Below are positions 9,331 to 18,054 of a stretch of 64,000 bases of DNA, one piece after another; positions within the stretch are counted from its first letter, which is position 1; each line of letters begins with the position of its first letter. Both the position numbers and the translations under genes were made by a program. Source of the stretch: Streptomyces sp. Q6 (GTDB lineage Bacteria > Actinomycetota > Actinomycetes > Streptomycetales > Streptomycetaceae); the NCBI RefSeq assembly GCF_036967205.1, contig NZ_CP146022.1, forward strand, positions 3,162,001 to 3,226,000, in the 5' to 3' direction. The notes under the pieces were generated by a model. The model had not been told where the DNA came from and did no database searches. It worked only from the letters and a program-made list of their open reading frames with translations.

Positions 9331-9774
9331 TCAGCGACAGTTGTCGGCGGCCTCGATCAGGCGGGCCGCCTCGTCGAGCGCGGCGCGCAGCACGGCCGGG
9401 TCGGTGACCAGGTCGGCGGCCTCCGTGCCGTTCGGATCCGGGGGCAGCAGCCAGCCGGTGCCCTCGACGGGCGGGGCCTCGGGCACCGGGCCGATCACGA
9501 GACCGCGGCCCTGCGTGTGCGTACAGGCACTGCCCGGGACGTCCCAGGCGTCGGCGGTGCCGGGCGGGACGAGGAAGCCGAGGGTGTCGCCACCGCCGTC
9601 GTGCAGCACCGGGCCGACCGGCTGGGCGGGGCCGCGGCGCAGGATGTCGACCGCCTCCAGGCCCTGCCGGGACGGAACCGTCACCAGGTCGCAGGCGCCC
9701 GGTGGCTGCGCGCTGCGCTCCTCGGTCGGGCGGTGTTGCGCCGTCGATGTCATGGGGTGTGCCGCGTCCAACAT
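9331..9774 (-). CDS. Conserved hypothetical protein
   Basis: 147 residues from ATG 9774, chosen because a strong AGGAGGGG sits 6-8 bases upstream; an in-frame start further out lacks one. The protein has a loop region with LGFLVPPGTADAW and TGWLLPP and a C-terminal amphipathic helix (LRAALDEAARLIEAADNC). It has no membrane segment. Such proteins are often encoded beside Streptomyces regulators, here divergent from the TPR regulator at 10029, but I cannot name a function. Confidence 0.75.
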   Translation of the reverse strand: MLDAAHPMTSTAQHRPTEERSAQPPGACDLVTVPSRQGLEAVDILRRGPAQPVGPVLHDGGGDTLGFLVPPGTADAWDVPGSACTHTQGRGLVIGPVPEAPPVEGTGWLLPPDPNGTEAADLVTDPAVLRAALDEAARLIEAADNCR

Positions 9775-10028
9775 GTCGGCCCCTCCTGGCTCGTGGGGAT
9801 CGCCGTATGTATCAACGCCCCACGGCGTCAACGGCTACGGCGGCACGCCGCCGCAAAGGATGGCAGTTCATGGCGGATCGTGGGTGAGATATCCGGTTTG
9901 TAGCCAAACCCTGCGTGTCGAACCCGTGACAGCCGGTACCTTCGAGCCTCGCCGGAACAAGGGAGTTCGGGCCGCTGTGCGGACAACTCCCTTGGCGTCC
10001 GGCACGGTTCGCTCGGGAGGACCCGACC

Positions 10029-11400
10029 ATGACGACGTCTCCGTACACCCAGGCGGCGCAGTCCCCGCGGCCGAACCTCGCCTTCCGTGCGCTGCGCGGG
10101 CAGCGGTCACCGGGCGAGTTCGCGGCCGCGGTACGGCGTGCGGCGCGACAGATCGGCGAGCGGGTCAGTTGCGACGCCCGCTACATCGGCCGCGTGGAGG
10201 CCGGCGAGATCCGCTGCCCCAACTACGCGTACGAGCGGGTCTTTCTGCACATGTTCCCGGGCCGGACCCTCGCGGACCTCGGGTTCGCGCCCCGGTCCGC
10301 GGTACGCGGGCGCAGCGCGCGCCCCGCGCCGCCCGCCGACGAGAGCCGGCACCACGACTACACGCACCACCACGAGGAGAGCGACGTGCGGCGTCGCGCA
10401 TTCATGACCGGCATGACCGGTTCCACGGCGACGGTGGCCGTCGCCACCCTGACGCCCTTCAGCGTCCCCTCCCTGCCCTCCGGGCTCGACCGGCATCCCG
10501 CGCGGGCCGGGGTCGGCGCCGTGGAGGAGGCGATCCGGCGGATCCGGCTGCTCGACGACCGGCACGGCGCCGACGGCCTGTACCGGCGGGCCGCCGATCC
10601 GCTGCGGACCGCCTTCGAACTGCTCGACTCGGGCACCGCGCAGCGCGACGTCGCCGAGCGGCTCCAGGCTGGGGCGGGTGAACTGGCCATCTCCGTCGGC
10701 TGGTTGGCGCACGACTCCGGCCGGTTCGACGACGCGCGCTCGCACTACGCGGAGGCGCTCGCCACGGCGCGGATGGCCGGGGACGAGGCGCTGGAGGCGC
10801 ACGCCTTCTGCAACACGGCGTTCCTGGCGCGGGACGCGGGGCGCCCGCGCGAGGCGGTGCGGGCCGCGCAGGCCGCGACCCGGATCGCGGCGCACCTCGG
10901 CTCGCCGCGCCTGCTGTCGCTGCTCGCGCTGCGGGAGGCGGGGGCTGGGCCGGGCTCGGCGACCGTCGGGCGTGCGAGCGGTCGCTGGCGCGGGCGCAGG
11001 CGTTGTTCGCGCGGGGCGCGTCGGAGGCCGACCCGGAGTGGATGTCGTTCTACGGCGAGGCCGAGCTGGAGGGCCTGGAGGCGCAGTGCTGGTCGGCGCT
11101 CGGCGACTGGGGCCGTGCGGCCCGGCACGCGCGGCGGGCCGCGGCGCTCCAGGACCCGCACTTCACGCGGAACATCGCGCTCTACACGGCCCAGTACGCG
11201 GACGACCTGGCCCGCGCGGGCCAGCCCGACGAGGCCGCCGCCGCGGGCTGCGGACGCTCGCGTTCCTGCGCGAGGTCCGCTCGTCGCGGATCGAGTCGAT
11301 GCTGGCCACGACGGCACGGGTGCTGCTGCCGCACCGGCGGGCTTCGGGGGTGGCGGCGTTCCTGGACGCCCACGCGATGGCGTCCCGCCGGTCGGTGTGA
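10029..11400 (+). pseudogene. XRE/TPR-type transcriptional regulator, interrupted by two frameshifts
   Basis: The ATG at 10029 has a clear GGGAGGA site. The N-terminus (about residues 20-90) looks like an XRE-type helix-turn-helix with YIGRVEAGEIRCPNYAYERVF. A segment starting RRRAFMTG and then TPR-like alanine-rich helices follow. The frame slips near 10945-10950 (coding continues as WAGLGDRRACERSLARAQAL) and again near 11245 (coding continues as LRTLAFLREVRSSRIESML), ending at TGA 11398-11400. Adding one base at each G/C run restores a single 457-residue protein. The layout resembles Streptomyces regulators that couple an HTH to TPRs (NsdA-like), but that identity is tentative. It may be genuinely decayed or a sequencing artefact. 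Confidence 0.75.
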
Positions 11401-11404
11401 GTTC

Positions 11405-11541
11405 GTCCGCGGGTGCGTGGGAGTCGGTCGCGCGGTTCCCCGCGCCCCCAGAAGGCATGCTCATCGGGGAAACGCGACGCGAAGCGGCTGCGTTGCAGGG
11501 ACGCGGGGAACTGCGCGACCCACCACGGCGCGCCCGCGGAC
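11405..11541. repeat. 137-bp imperfect inverted repeat
   Basis: Arms of about 40 bp face each other. The left arm runs 11405-11445 and contains ggtcgcgcggttccccgcg; the right arm, 11501-11541, contains cgcggggaactgcgcgacc. They match as reverse complements with few mismatches. The element fills the gap between the convergent regulator and phosphatase genes. The inner core is a motif I associate with dispersed Streptomyces intergenic repeats. It may be a MITE-like element that also acts as a bidirectional terminator. Confidence 0.75.
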
Positions 11542-11581
11542 GCCAGCGCACCGCTCACGGCAGCCGCAGCCGCGTATCCGC

Positions 11582-12181
11582 TCAGCCCACCGCCAGGTGC
11601 CCCGTCTCGTTCCAGCTCTCCACCGCAGGCTCCCCGTAGGCCCAGCCGAGCACCGACAGCGACGTCGGGTTCAGCCGGATCCGGGACGCGAAATCGAGCG
11701 GCAGGCCCAGCCAGCGCGCGCCGATCGACCGCAGGATGTGCCCGTGCGCGAACACCAGCACGTCGCGGTCCGCGCTCCGCGCCCACGCCACGACCTCGTC
11801 GGCCCGCGCGGTCACCTCGGTCAGCGTCTCGCCGTCCGGGACGCCGTCCCGCCAGATGAACCAGCCGGGCCGCAGCTCCTGGATCTGCGCCGGGGTGAGG
11901 CCCTCGTACGCGCCGTAGTCCCACTCCATGAGCGCGTCCCACGCGGTGGCCCGCTCGCCGAACCCGGCCAGCTCGCACGTCTCGCTCGCCCGCACCAGCG
12001 GTGAGGTGCGCACCTCGACGCCGTCGAGCCCGTCGTACGGGGCCCGGTTCAGGCGCTCGCCCAGGAGCTTCGCACCGCGTCGGCCCTCTTCCAGGAGCGG
12101 GATGTCCGTCCTGCCGGTGTGGCGGCCGGACAGGGACCATTCCGTCTGTCCGTGCCGGGCCAACAGGATGCGCGGTGCCAT
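11582..12181 (-). CDS. Histidine phosphatase family protein (phosphoglycerate mutase-like)
   Basis: 199 residues from ATG 12181. The catalytic motif LARHGQTEW sits at the N-terminus, the second His is in [10 protein letters not shown], and conserved Arg and Glu residues ([19 protein letters not shown]) are present. These are cofactor-independent-looking phosphatases of the broad PGM/SixA superfamily. The substrate cannot be told from sequence. A longer open frame extends upstream, but the RHG motif normally lies a few residues from the start, supporting 12181. Confidence 0.9.
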   Translation of the reverse strand: MAPRILLARHGQTEWSLSGRHTGRTDIPLLEEGRRGAKLLGERLNRAPYDGLDGVEVRTSPLVRASETCELAGFGERATAWDALMEWDYGAYEGLTPAQIQELRPGWFIWRDGVPDGETLTEVTARADEVVAWARSADRDVLVFAHGHILRSIGARWLGLPLDFASRIRLNPTSLSVLGWAYGEPAVESWNETGHLAVG

Positions 12182-12419
12182 GAGCGGGGCCTTTCCCAAT
12201 CGGAGACGTACGCCGTGACGTACGGGGTACAGGAGGCGAACGGCATGTTTCGCCCGACCATCATCGCCCAACCGGATCGGGGGCCGCCCGTCGGGCAACC
12301 CGGGGGCCGATCTCCGCGTCTACGAGGGTCAGGGGTCCCCCGCGCGGGCCCCCGTGTACACCGTAGGGTGGTCAATGGGGCCGGAGGCCGCACGACGAGG
12401 ATGAGGGGGAGCGGCCCGC

Positions 12420-13358
12420 ATGTCGCAGACGATCGACGACGCACCACACACCGGAGCGATACCAGGAGCCCGGCTCCGTTGGTGGACCGAGCTCCCGTTG
12501 ATCGTCCTCGTGTACGGCGCGTACTCCGCCGGCCGGCTGCTCGCCCGGGGCGACGTGTCCACCGCCGTCGACCACGGCCTCGCGATACTCCGGGCCGAGA
12601 AGGCCGTCCGCCTCAACTTCGAGCACCCGCTGAACCGGCTCTTCACGCGCGAGGCGTGGATCGGCGTCCCCGCCGACTTCTGGTACGCCTCGCTGCACTA
12701 CATGATCACGCCGGCCCTCCTGATCTGGCTCTTCCGGCGCCGCGCCGACGTCTACCGCAGGGCCCGCACCTGGCTGATGACGTCCACCATGATCGGCCTC
12801 ATCGGCTTCACGCTGCTGCCGACGTGCCCGCCCCGGCTCCTCTCCTCGGGCCACGGCTTCGTCGACACGATGGCGCAGTACAGCTCGTACGGCTGGTGGG
12901 GCGGGGCGGCCAGCGCGCCCAAGGGCATGGGCGGGATGACCAACCAGTACGCGGCGATGCCCAGCCTGCATGTCGGGTGGGCGCTGTGGTGCGGGGTCAT
13001 GCTGTGGCGGCACGGCCGCACCCCGTACGCGAAGGCCGCCGGTGTCGCCTACCCGCTGATCACCACGATCGTCGTCATGGGCACCGCCAACCACTACTTC
13101 TTCGACGCGCTCGCCGGGGGCGCCGTGATGGGCGTGGGACTGCTGCTCACGAAGCCGGTCATGGCGGTCGCGGCGCGGATCCGGGACCGGGCCGCGCTGG
13201 TGTTCGCGGCGGTCTCGGGCACGGCACCTTCCACCACAGGTTCCTCGATTGTCAGTGGAGAGTGCCAGACTTCCCCGGGTGAGCGAATTCCCCGACAGCG
13301 CAAGGCCGCCGCAGCAGCCCCCGAGGCAGAGGACGGGGCTACGGCACCAGCTCGCTGA
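12420..13358 (+). CDS. PAP2-family phosphatase / membrane protein
   Basis: 312 residues with about six hydrophobic helices. PAP2 motifs are visible: PSLHVGWALW (SxxH core) and GTANHYFFDALAG (His and Asp of the third motif), as in AUR1-like inositolphosphotransferase proteins. The ATG at 12420 follows a GGGGGAG site. The last 40 or so codons (after about 13220) have poor third-position GC and overlap the promoter and start of the next operon. The natural C-terminus may therefore be shorter or altered by an indel. Confidence 0.85.
   Translation: MSQTIDDAPHTGAIPGARLRWWTELPLIVLVYGAYSAGRLLARGDVSTAVDHGLAILRAEKAVRLNFEHPLNRLFTREAWIGVPADFWYASLHYMITPALLIWLFRRRADVYRRARTWLMTSTMIGLIGFTLLPTCPPRLLSSGHGFVDTMAQYSSYGWWGGAASAPKGMGGMTNQYAAMPSLHVGWALWCGVMLWRHGRTPYAKAAGVAYPLITTIVVMGTANHYFFDALAGGAVMGVGLLLTKPVMAVAARIRDRAALVFAAVSGTAPSTTGSSIVSGECQTSPGERIPRQRKAAAAAPEAEDGATAPAR
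13249..13271 (+). promoter_or_regulatory. DNA-damage promoter (PafBC / RecA-NDp type) for the nuclease-helicase operon
   Basis: The sequence TTGTCAGTG (13249-13257), then exactly 8 bases, then CAGACT (13266-13271), matches the actinobacterial RecA-independent damage promoter as I know it (TTGTCRGTG-N8-TAnnnT) at every defined base except the first of the -10 hexamer. The -10 ends 7 bases before GTG 13279, so transcription would start at or next to the start codon and give a leaderless message. The site lies inside the 3' end of the PAP2 reading frame. Confidence 0.75.
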
Positions 13359-14520
13359 GCTGCGCGGTCCCGACATTCCGCCCCGCCCGCTCGACGCCAG
13401 GGCGCTGGCCGCGCTCGCGGCGAACCCCGGGTGCAGGCGGCGTGCGCTCCTGGACGGGGCGGGCGTCGACAAGGCGCGGCTCGCGGACGCGCTGGGTTCG
13501 CCCTCGGGCTTCGGCCAGTCCCAGTTCGCGCTCGCGCGCGGCAATGTCTTCGAGGCGCGGGTCAAGGCCGACGGCGGCGCGGACCTGCTGCGCCTGGTGC
13601 ACGCGTGCGTGGGCGGCGGCGACCCGGAGCCCTCCCCGACCTGATCCGCGCCCCCGACCTGTCGGCGATCGGACCCGAGGGCCGCACGGCGCGTACGGCG
13701 CTGGCGCTGCGCGAGGCGGTCGGGTCGCCGGGCACGTGGACCTTCCTCGACCATCCGATGCTGGCGCTCGACGTGGCGGGCACCCCGGCGTTCCTGGAGC
13801 CGGACGCGGTGGTCGTGCACCCGGACGGGACCTGGACGGTCGTCGAGATCAAGTCCTTCCCGATGATCGACGGCGCGGCCGACCCGGCGAAGGTCGGCGC
13901 GGCCGCCCGCCAGGCGGCGGTGTACGTGCTGGCCCTGGAGGACGTCGCGGCGCGGATGCCGCAGGCCGAGGTGCGGGTGCGGGAGCGGATCGTACTGGTC
14001 TGCCCCAAGGACTTCAGCAACCTGCCGGCCGCGTCGGCGGTGGACGTGCGCAAGCAACTCTCGGTGACGCGGCGGCAGTTGCGGCGGCTGACCCGGATCG
14101 AGGACATCGCGGCGGAGCTCCCGCCCGGCACCGTCTTCGACCCGGACCTGCCGGCGGCCGAGCTGACGGCGGCCGTCGAAGCGGTCCCCGCCACGTACGC
14201 GCCGGAGTGCCTGGCCGCGTGCGAGCTGGCGTTCCACTGCCGTGACCGCTCGCGCGAGGCGGGCGCGGTGACGGCGCTCGGCCGTCCCCTGCGGGCCGAG
14301 CTCGGCGGTCTGACCACGGTGGACGCGGTGCTCGCCGCGGCCCGCGGCGAGGCGGGTGACCCGGCGGACCCGACGGTGGCGGCACTGCGGCGCGCGGCCG
14401 CGCTGCGGGCGGAGGCGCTCGGGGTGCGCGGTGCTGAGCCCCGTCCCGTACCCGGGCGACCCGCACGACCTCCGCATCGCCCGCATCGCCCGCATCCCCC
14501 GCGAGGAGCCCGTCCCATGA
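13279..14520 (+). pseudogene. RecB/Cas4-like Fe-S nuclease, with two compensating frameshifts
   Basis: Restored, the gene runs from GTG 13279 to a TGA at 14518-14520 that overlaps the next ATG (ATGA), about 413 residues. One base appears lost near 13633 and one gained near 14430; third-position GC shows the coding frame moving and returning. The PD-(D/E)XK core is present: EPDAVVVHPDG then VVEIKSFP, and RQAAVYVLALE (Q-xxx-Y). One Cys before the core (ANPGC) and three after it (CLAACELAFHC, a C-x3-C-x5-C) match the iron-sulfur arrangement of Cas4, AddB and Dna2 nucleases. Start choice: a TTG at 13249 is part of the promoter, and codon bias begins at 13279. It is the first gene of an operon with the unknown protein and the SF1 helicase. 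The indels may be assembly errors. Confidence 0.72.
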
Positions 14521-16106
14521 GCCTGATCACGCACCTCGCCCGGCTCGAAGCCACCAGTACCGGCCGTGCGCAGCCCACCGCCACCACCCGGCACCGGCAT
14601 CTGTCGCAGCGCCCGCTGGTCCTCGTGCCGCTGACCACGGCGGGCGAGACCGGTGCCCCGCTCGGCGCGCTCGTCGGCACGGAGCGGACCTCGCCGCGCC
14701 TCCTCGTCGTCGCGCAGCCGCGCGACCGCGATCTGCGCTTCGCGTTCCTGACGCAGCTGGCCGAGACGGTGCTGCCGTACATCGACACCTACGCCGCCGA
14801 CGTCGAGGCGGCCGAGCGCAGCGAGACCGATCCGGAGACCGGCAAGAAGGTCAAGGTCGAGGTCGAACTGTGCGCGGACGCGCCGCAGTTGATCGTGCCG
14901 AGCCGCGCGGGCATCGAGTTCGTCCGTCTGCTGGGCCGCTCGATGCGCTTTCGCCGCACCGCCGAGCAGGACCCGCAGACGCCGTACCCCGCTCCCCCGC
15001 ACGTGCCGCTGCTCGGCCGCTGGCTGACGCACTACGGCGAGCGGGCCCGCGTCCCCGGCTCGTCGCTGCTCCTCGCGATGACGGACCTGCTGTCCCGGCA
15101 CTGGGCCACGGGCCAGTCGAGCCTGGAGGACCAGCACCTGGGCGCGCTGCTCGCCTGGATCGACGCGCCGGAGGGCACTTCGGGAGCGGAGGCCGCGCGC
15201 CGCGCCGAACTGGACCGTGACGCGCGGGGGCAGTTGCTGTGCCCGCCGGCCGGACCCGCCACGGACCCGGCGTTCGACAACAAGCTCCTCGCGCCCGCGA
15301 TCGAGCGCTACGACAAGGCCCGTACGCGACTGGCGGCGGCCGAGGACGCGGTGGAGGCCGACGGCCGGCTGGCCGAACTCACCGCGGCCGAGCGGGAGAT
15401 CCACGCTTTGGTCGAGTCGCGGACCCGCCCCACGTGGGACGCGGTGTGGCGGGGCCTGGACGTGCTGTGCACGCTGCCGGAGGGCCCGCGCGCGGCGGAG
15501 CGCTGGACGCGCGACCGCTGGTCGTTCACCGGCCACCGCGACCGGGTGGCGGCGGGCGAGCCGCCGCAGCCGCGCCGCGACGACGCGGTGACCGCGGCGA
15601 ACAAGCTGGCCACGCGCGAGCGCGAACAGGCCCGCCTGGACGCGCAGGAGGCGCTCGACGACCCCCTGGTGATGGCGGGGCGCCGGCTCTCCGGGGAGGC
15701 GTTCGCGGGTGAGGTGACGGAGGTCGTGGCGGCGTACAACGACAAGAAGCGGCCGCGTCCGCTGGTCACCGTCCGCACGGACGACCGGCCGCATCTCGGG
15801 GAGCGCGTGAAGGTGTACCGCTCGCTCGACGGCAAGCCGCAGACGGCCGAGTTCGTGGCGTACGAGAGCCCCGAGGGCCAGGGCTCCGTCGTGCTGCGGG
15901 TGCTGGACAAGATGGGGCGTGGCAAGGAGCCCGAGGAGGGGTCCCTGCCGGTCAAGGGGGATCTGGTGTGCTGGACGCTGTTCGAGCACGAGCAGCGCGG
16001 CGGTCCCACGCTGCCCGACCCGGAGGCGACGCCGTGGACCCATGGCGGGCCGCCGCGTTCGGACGCGGAGGCGCCGGACACCGTGACGACGGAGGACCTG
16101 CTGTGA
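14517..16106 (+). CDS. Unknown protein between nuclease and helicase
   Basis: 529 residues from ATG 14517, which overlaps the restored stop of the nuclease gene; the stop overlaps the helicase GTG, so all three are coupled. The N-terminal third is mixed alpha/beta, the middle (about 230-400) is charged and helical (possible coiled coil around residues 260-300 and 350-390), and the last 120 residues look like a beta-rich domain (GERVKVYRSLDG, GSVVLRVLDKMG). There is no membrane segment and no recognisable nuclease or ATPase motif. It could be the third subunit joining the two enzymes (inference from context). I do not recognise the family. Confidence 0.8.
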   Translation: MSLITHLARLEATSTGRAQPTATTRHRHLSQRPLVLVPLTTAGETGAPLGALVGTERTSPRLLVVAQPRDRDLRFAFLTQLAETVLPYIDTYAADVEAAERSETDPETGKKVKVEVELCADAPQLIVPSRAGIEFVRLLGRSMRFRRTAEQDPQTPYPAPPHVPLLGRWLTHYGERARVPGSSLLLAMTDLLSRHWATGQSSLEDQHLGALLAWIDAPEGTSGAEAARRAELDRDARGQLLCPPAGPATDPAFDNKLLAPAIERYDKARTRLAAAEDAVEADGRLAELTAAEREIHALVESRTRPTWDAVWRGLDVLCTLPEGPRAAERWTRDRWSFTGHRDRVAAGEPPQPRRDDAVTAANKLATREREQARLDAQEALDDPLVMAGRRLSGEAFAGEVTEVVAAYNDKKRPRPLVTVRTDDRPHLGERVKVYRSLDGKPQTAEFVAYESPEGQGSVVLRVLDKMGRGKEPEEGSLPVKGDLVCWTLFEHEQRGGPTLPDPEATPWTHGGPPRSDAEAPDTVTTEDLL

Positions 16107-17437
16107 CGACCGACGAGCTCGCCCCCTCCGCCGCGGCGGGACGCGCCACCGACGCGATCCTGCACGACACGCTGCACGGCACCGCGCGCGGTGTCGTCGT
16201 CGACTCGCCGCCGGGCGCGGGGAAGTCGACGCTGGTCGTGCGGGCCGCGCTCGAACTGGCGGAGGCGGGGCGGCCGTTGATGGTGGTCGCGCAGACGAAC
16301 GCCCAGGTCGACGACCTCGTCGTCCGCCTCCACGAGAAGAATCCGCAGCTGCCCGTCGGGCGGCTGCACAGCAGTGATCCGGACGCGTACGACAAGGCGC
16401 TCGACGATCTGCCGAGCGTGCGCACCTCGACCAAGGCGGCCGACCTCGCGCCGCTGCCCGTCGTGATCTCGACGGCCGCGAAGTGGGCGCACGTGAAGAA
16501 CGTGGACCCGTGGCGGCACGCGATCGTCGACGAGGCGTACCAGATGCGCTCGGACGCGCTGCTGGCCGTGGCGGGGCTGTTCGAGCGGGCCCTGTTCGTG
16601 GGCGACCCGGGGCAGTTGGACCCGTTCGCGATCGTCGGCTCGGAGCAGTGGGCGGGCCTGTCGTACGACCCGTCGGCGTCGGCGGTCTCCACGCTCCTGG
16701 CCCACAATCCGGAGCTGCCGCAGCACCGCCTCCCCGTGTCGTGGCGCCTCCCGGCGTCGGCGGCGCCGCTGGTCTCGGACGCGTTCTACCCGTACACGCG
16801 GTTCCGCAGCGGGACGTCGGAGGGCGACCGGGAGCTGGAGTTCCGTGCGGCGTCGGACGGTTCGGGCCCGGACCGGGTGATCGACGAGGCGGCGCGGGCG
16901 GGCTGGGGCCTGCTCGAACTGCCCGCGGCGCACACCCCGCGCACGGACCCGGAGGCGATCCGGGCGGTGGCCCTCGTCGTGCGGCGGCTGCTCGACCGGG
17001 ACGGTGTGAGCCGCTCGGAGCGGGGTCCGCGGGCGCCGCTGACGGCGGACCGGATCTGCGTCGGCACGGCGCACCGCGACCAGGCGGCGGCGGTGCGGGC
17101 GGCTCTCGCCGAGCTGGGCGTGCGGGATGTCACGGTCGACACGGCGAACCGTCTTCAGGGCCGGGAGTTCGACGTCACGGTGGTCCTGCACCCGCTGTCG
17201 GGGCGGCCCGACGCGACGGCGTTCCACCTGGAGACGGGCCGCCTCTGCGTCCTCGCGTCGCGCCACCGGCACGCGTGCATCGTGGTGTGCCGGGCGGGCG
17301 TCGCCGACCTCCTGGACGAGCATCCGTCGACGGAGCCGGTGCAGTTGGGGGTGACGGTGAAGTTCCCGGACGGGTGGGAGGCGAACCACGCGGTGCTCGC
17401 GCGGCTCGGGCGGCATCGGGTGGCGTGGACGCCGTAG
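16103..17437 (+). CDS. SF1 (DNA2/UPF1-like) helicase
   Basis: 444 residues from GTG 16103. The motifs run in order: Walker A SPPGAGKST (about residues 35-43), Ia QTNAQVDDLV, Walker B VDEAYQM, III FVGDPGQLDPF, a 3'-half Arg region PVSWRLP, V VDTANRLQGREFD and VI LASRHRHACI. This is an SF1B-type core similar to DNA2, UPF1 and RecD2. With the Fe-S nuclease two genes upstream it forms what looks like a split Dna2-like machine. It is transcribed from the damage-type promoter at 13249 (inference). Confidence 0.88.
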   Translation: MTTDELAPSAAAGRATDAILHDTLHGTARGVVVDSPPGAGKSTLVVRAALELAEAGRPLMVVAQTNAQVDDLVVRLHEKNPQLPVGRLHSSDPDAYDKALDDLPSVRTSTKAADLAPLPVVISTAAKWAHVKNVDPWRHAIVDEAYQMRSDALLAVAGLFERALFVGDPGQLDPFAIVGSEQWAGLSYDPSASAVSTLLAHNPELPQHRLPVSWRLPASAAPLVSDAFYPYTRFRSGTSEGDRELEFRAASDGSGPDRVIDEAARAGWGLLELPAAHTPRTDPEAIRAVALVVRRLLDRDGVSRSERGPRAPLTADRICVGTAHRDQAAAVRAALAELGVRDVTVDTANRLQGREFDVTVVLHPLSGRPDATAFHLETGRLCVLASRHRHACIVVCRAGVADLLDEHPSTEPVQLGVTVKFPDGWEANHAVLARLGRHRVAWTP

Positions 17438-17574
17438 GCGGTGGCCCGGGGCGCCCCGTGCTCTTGTCGCCGGGACCTTGGCGCCGGGGCCCCGAGGCGC
17501 ACTTGCGCCCCGACGGACAATAGAAGGTGGCCCGCGCAGCGAACGGGCCGGAACCGTACCGAGGAGGACCCACC

Positions 17575-17931
17575 ATGGCGGAGCCCGAGCGGCCCCGTAC
17601 CCCGCAGCCGCGGCTGCGACCCGCCCCGCTGATCTTCGAGCCGGCCGAGGCCGCCGCCGATCCGGAGCACTTCTTCGACCTGGAGTCCATCGAGGACCCC
17701 CGCGAGCTGCTCGCCCGCGCCACGGAACTGACGCACGCGTTCCGCGCGGCGACCGACCGGTCCGTCGAGTTCCAGGCGATCGCGGCCGCCCAGCTCGCCG
17801 ATCCGCGCCGCTTCGACCGGCTGACCACGGCGGACATCGCGGAGCGCGCGGAGTGGACCGAGGACTATGCCAAGAAGATGGTCGAGTTCGGCCGTGACCT
17901 GCTGCGCGGGGCCGCCGACCGTACGCCTTGA
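17575..17931 (+). CDS. Conserved hypothetical small protein
   Basis: 118 residues from ATG 17575, with a strong GAGGAGGACC just upstream. It is mostly helical. The C-terminus (LTTADIAERAEWTEDYAKKM) looks like a helix-turn-helix or a helical bundle, and the N-terminal 30 residues are proline-rich. It is separated from the helicase by 137 bp and probably has its own promoter. I cannot assign a function. Confidence 0.75.
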   Translation: MAEPERPRTPQPRLRPAPLIFEPAEAAADPEHFFDLESIEDPRELLARATELTHAFRAATDRSVEFQAIAAAQLADPRRFDRLTTADIAERAEWTEDYAKKMVEFGRDLLRGAADRTP

Positions 17932-17951
17932 TCATCCCCGTAAAGATCATT

Positions 17952-17963
17952 TGGCATATGCCA
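17952..17963. promoter_or_regulatory. 12-bp perfect palindrome TGGCATATGCCA
   Basis: A perfect palindrome in the 123-bp gap upstream of the gene at 18055. The identical 12-mer occurs again at 31684-31695 upstream of the IclR gene. An AT-centred 12-bp palindrome recurring twice in intergenic DNA of such high GC suggests an operator. The cognate regulator is unknown. Confidence 0.45.
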
Positions 17964-18054
17964 GAGGGGCAAGATACTCCACCCCGCACCCTCCTGTCCC
18001 GATTTCCCGCAACCCTTTGGAGCTGACCCCTCACGCCCTGTAGATGTAGGGGTC

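Noticed and set aside
13431-16106. A single 891-residue fusion of nuclease and the unknown protein
   Set aside because: The joining stretch (14430-14516) has non-coding third-position bias in that frame and good bias in the frame that ends in ATGA at 14520, so two genes are more likely.
12372-18034. Long minus-strand open frames opposite the nuclease-helicase operon
   Set aside because: They lack recognisable domains and mirror the codon bias of the plus-strand genes.
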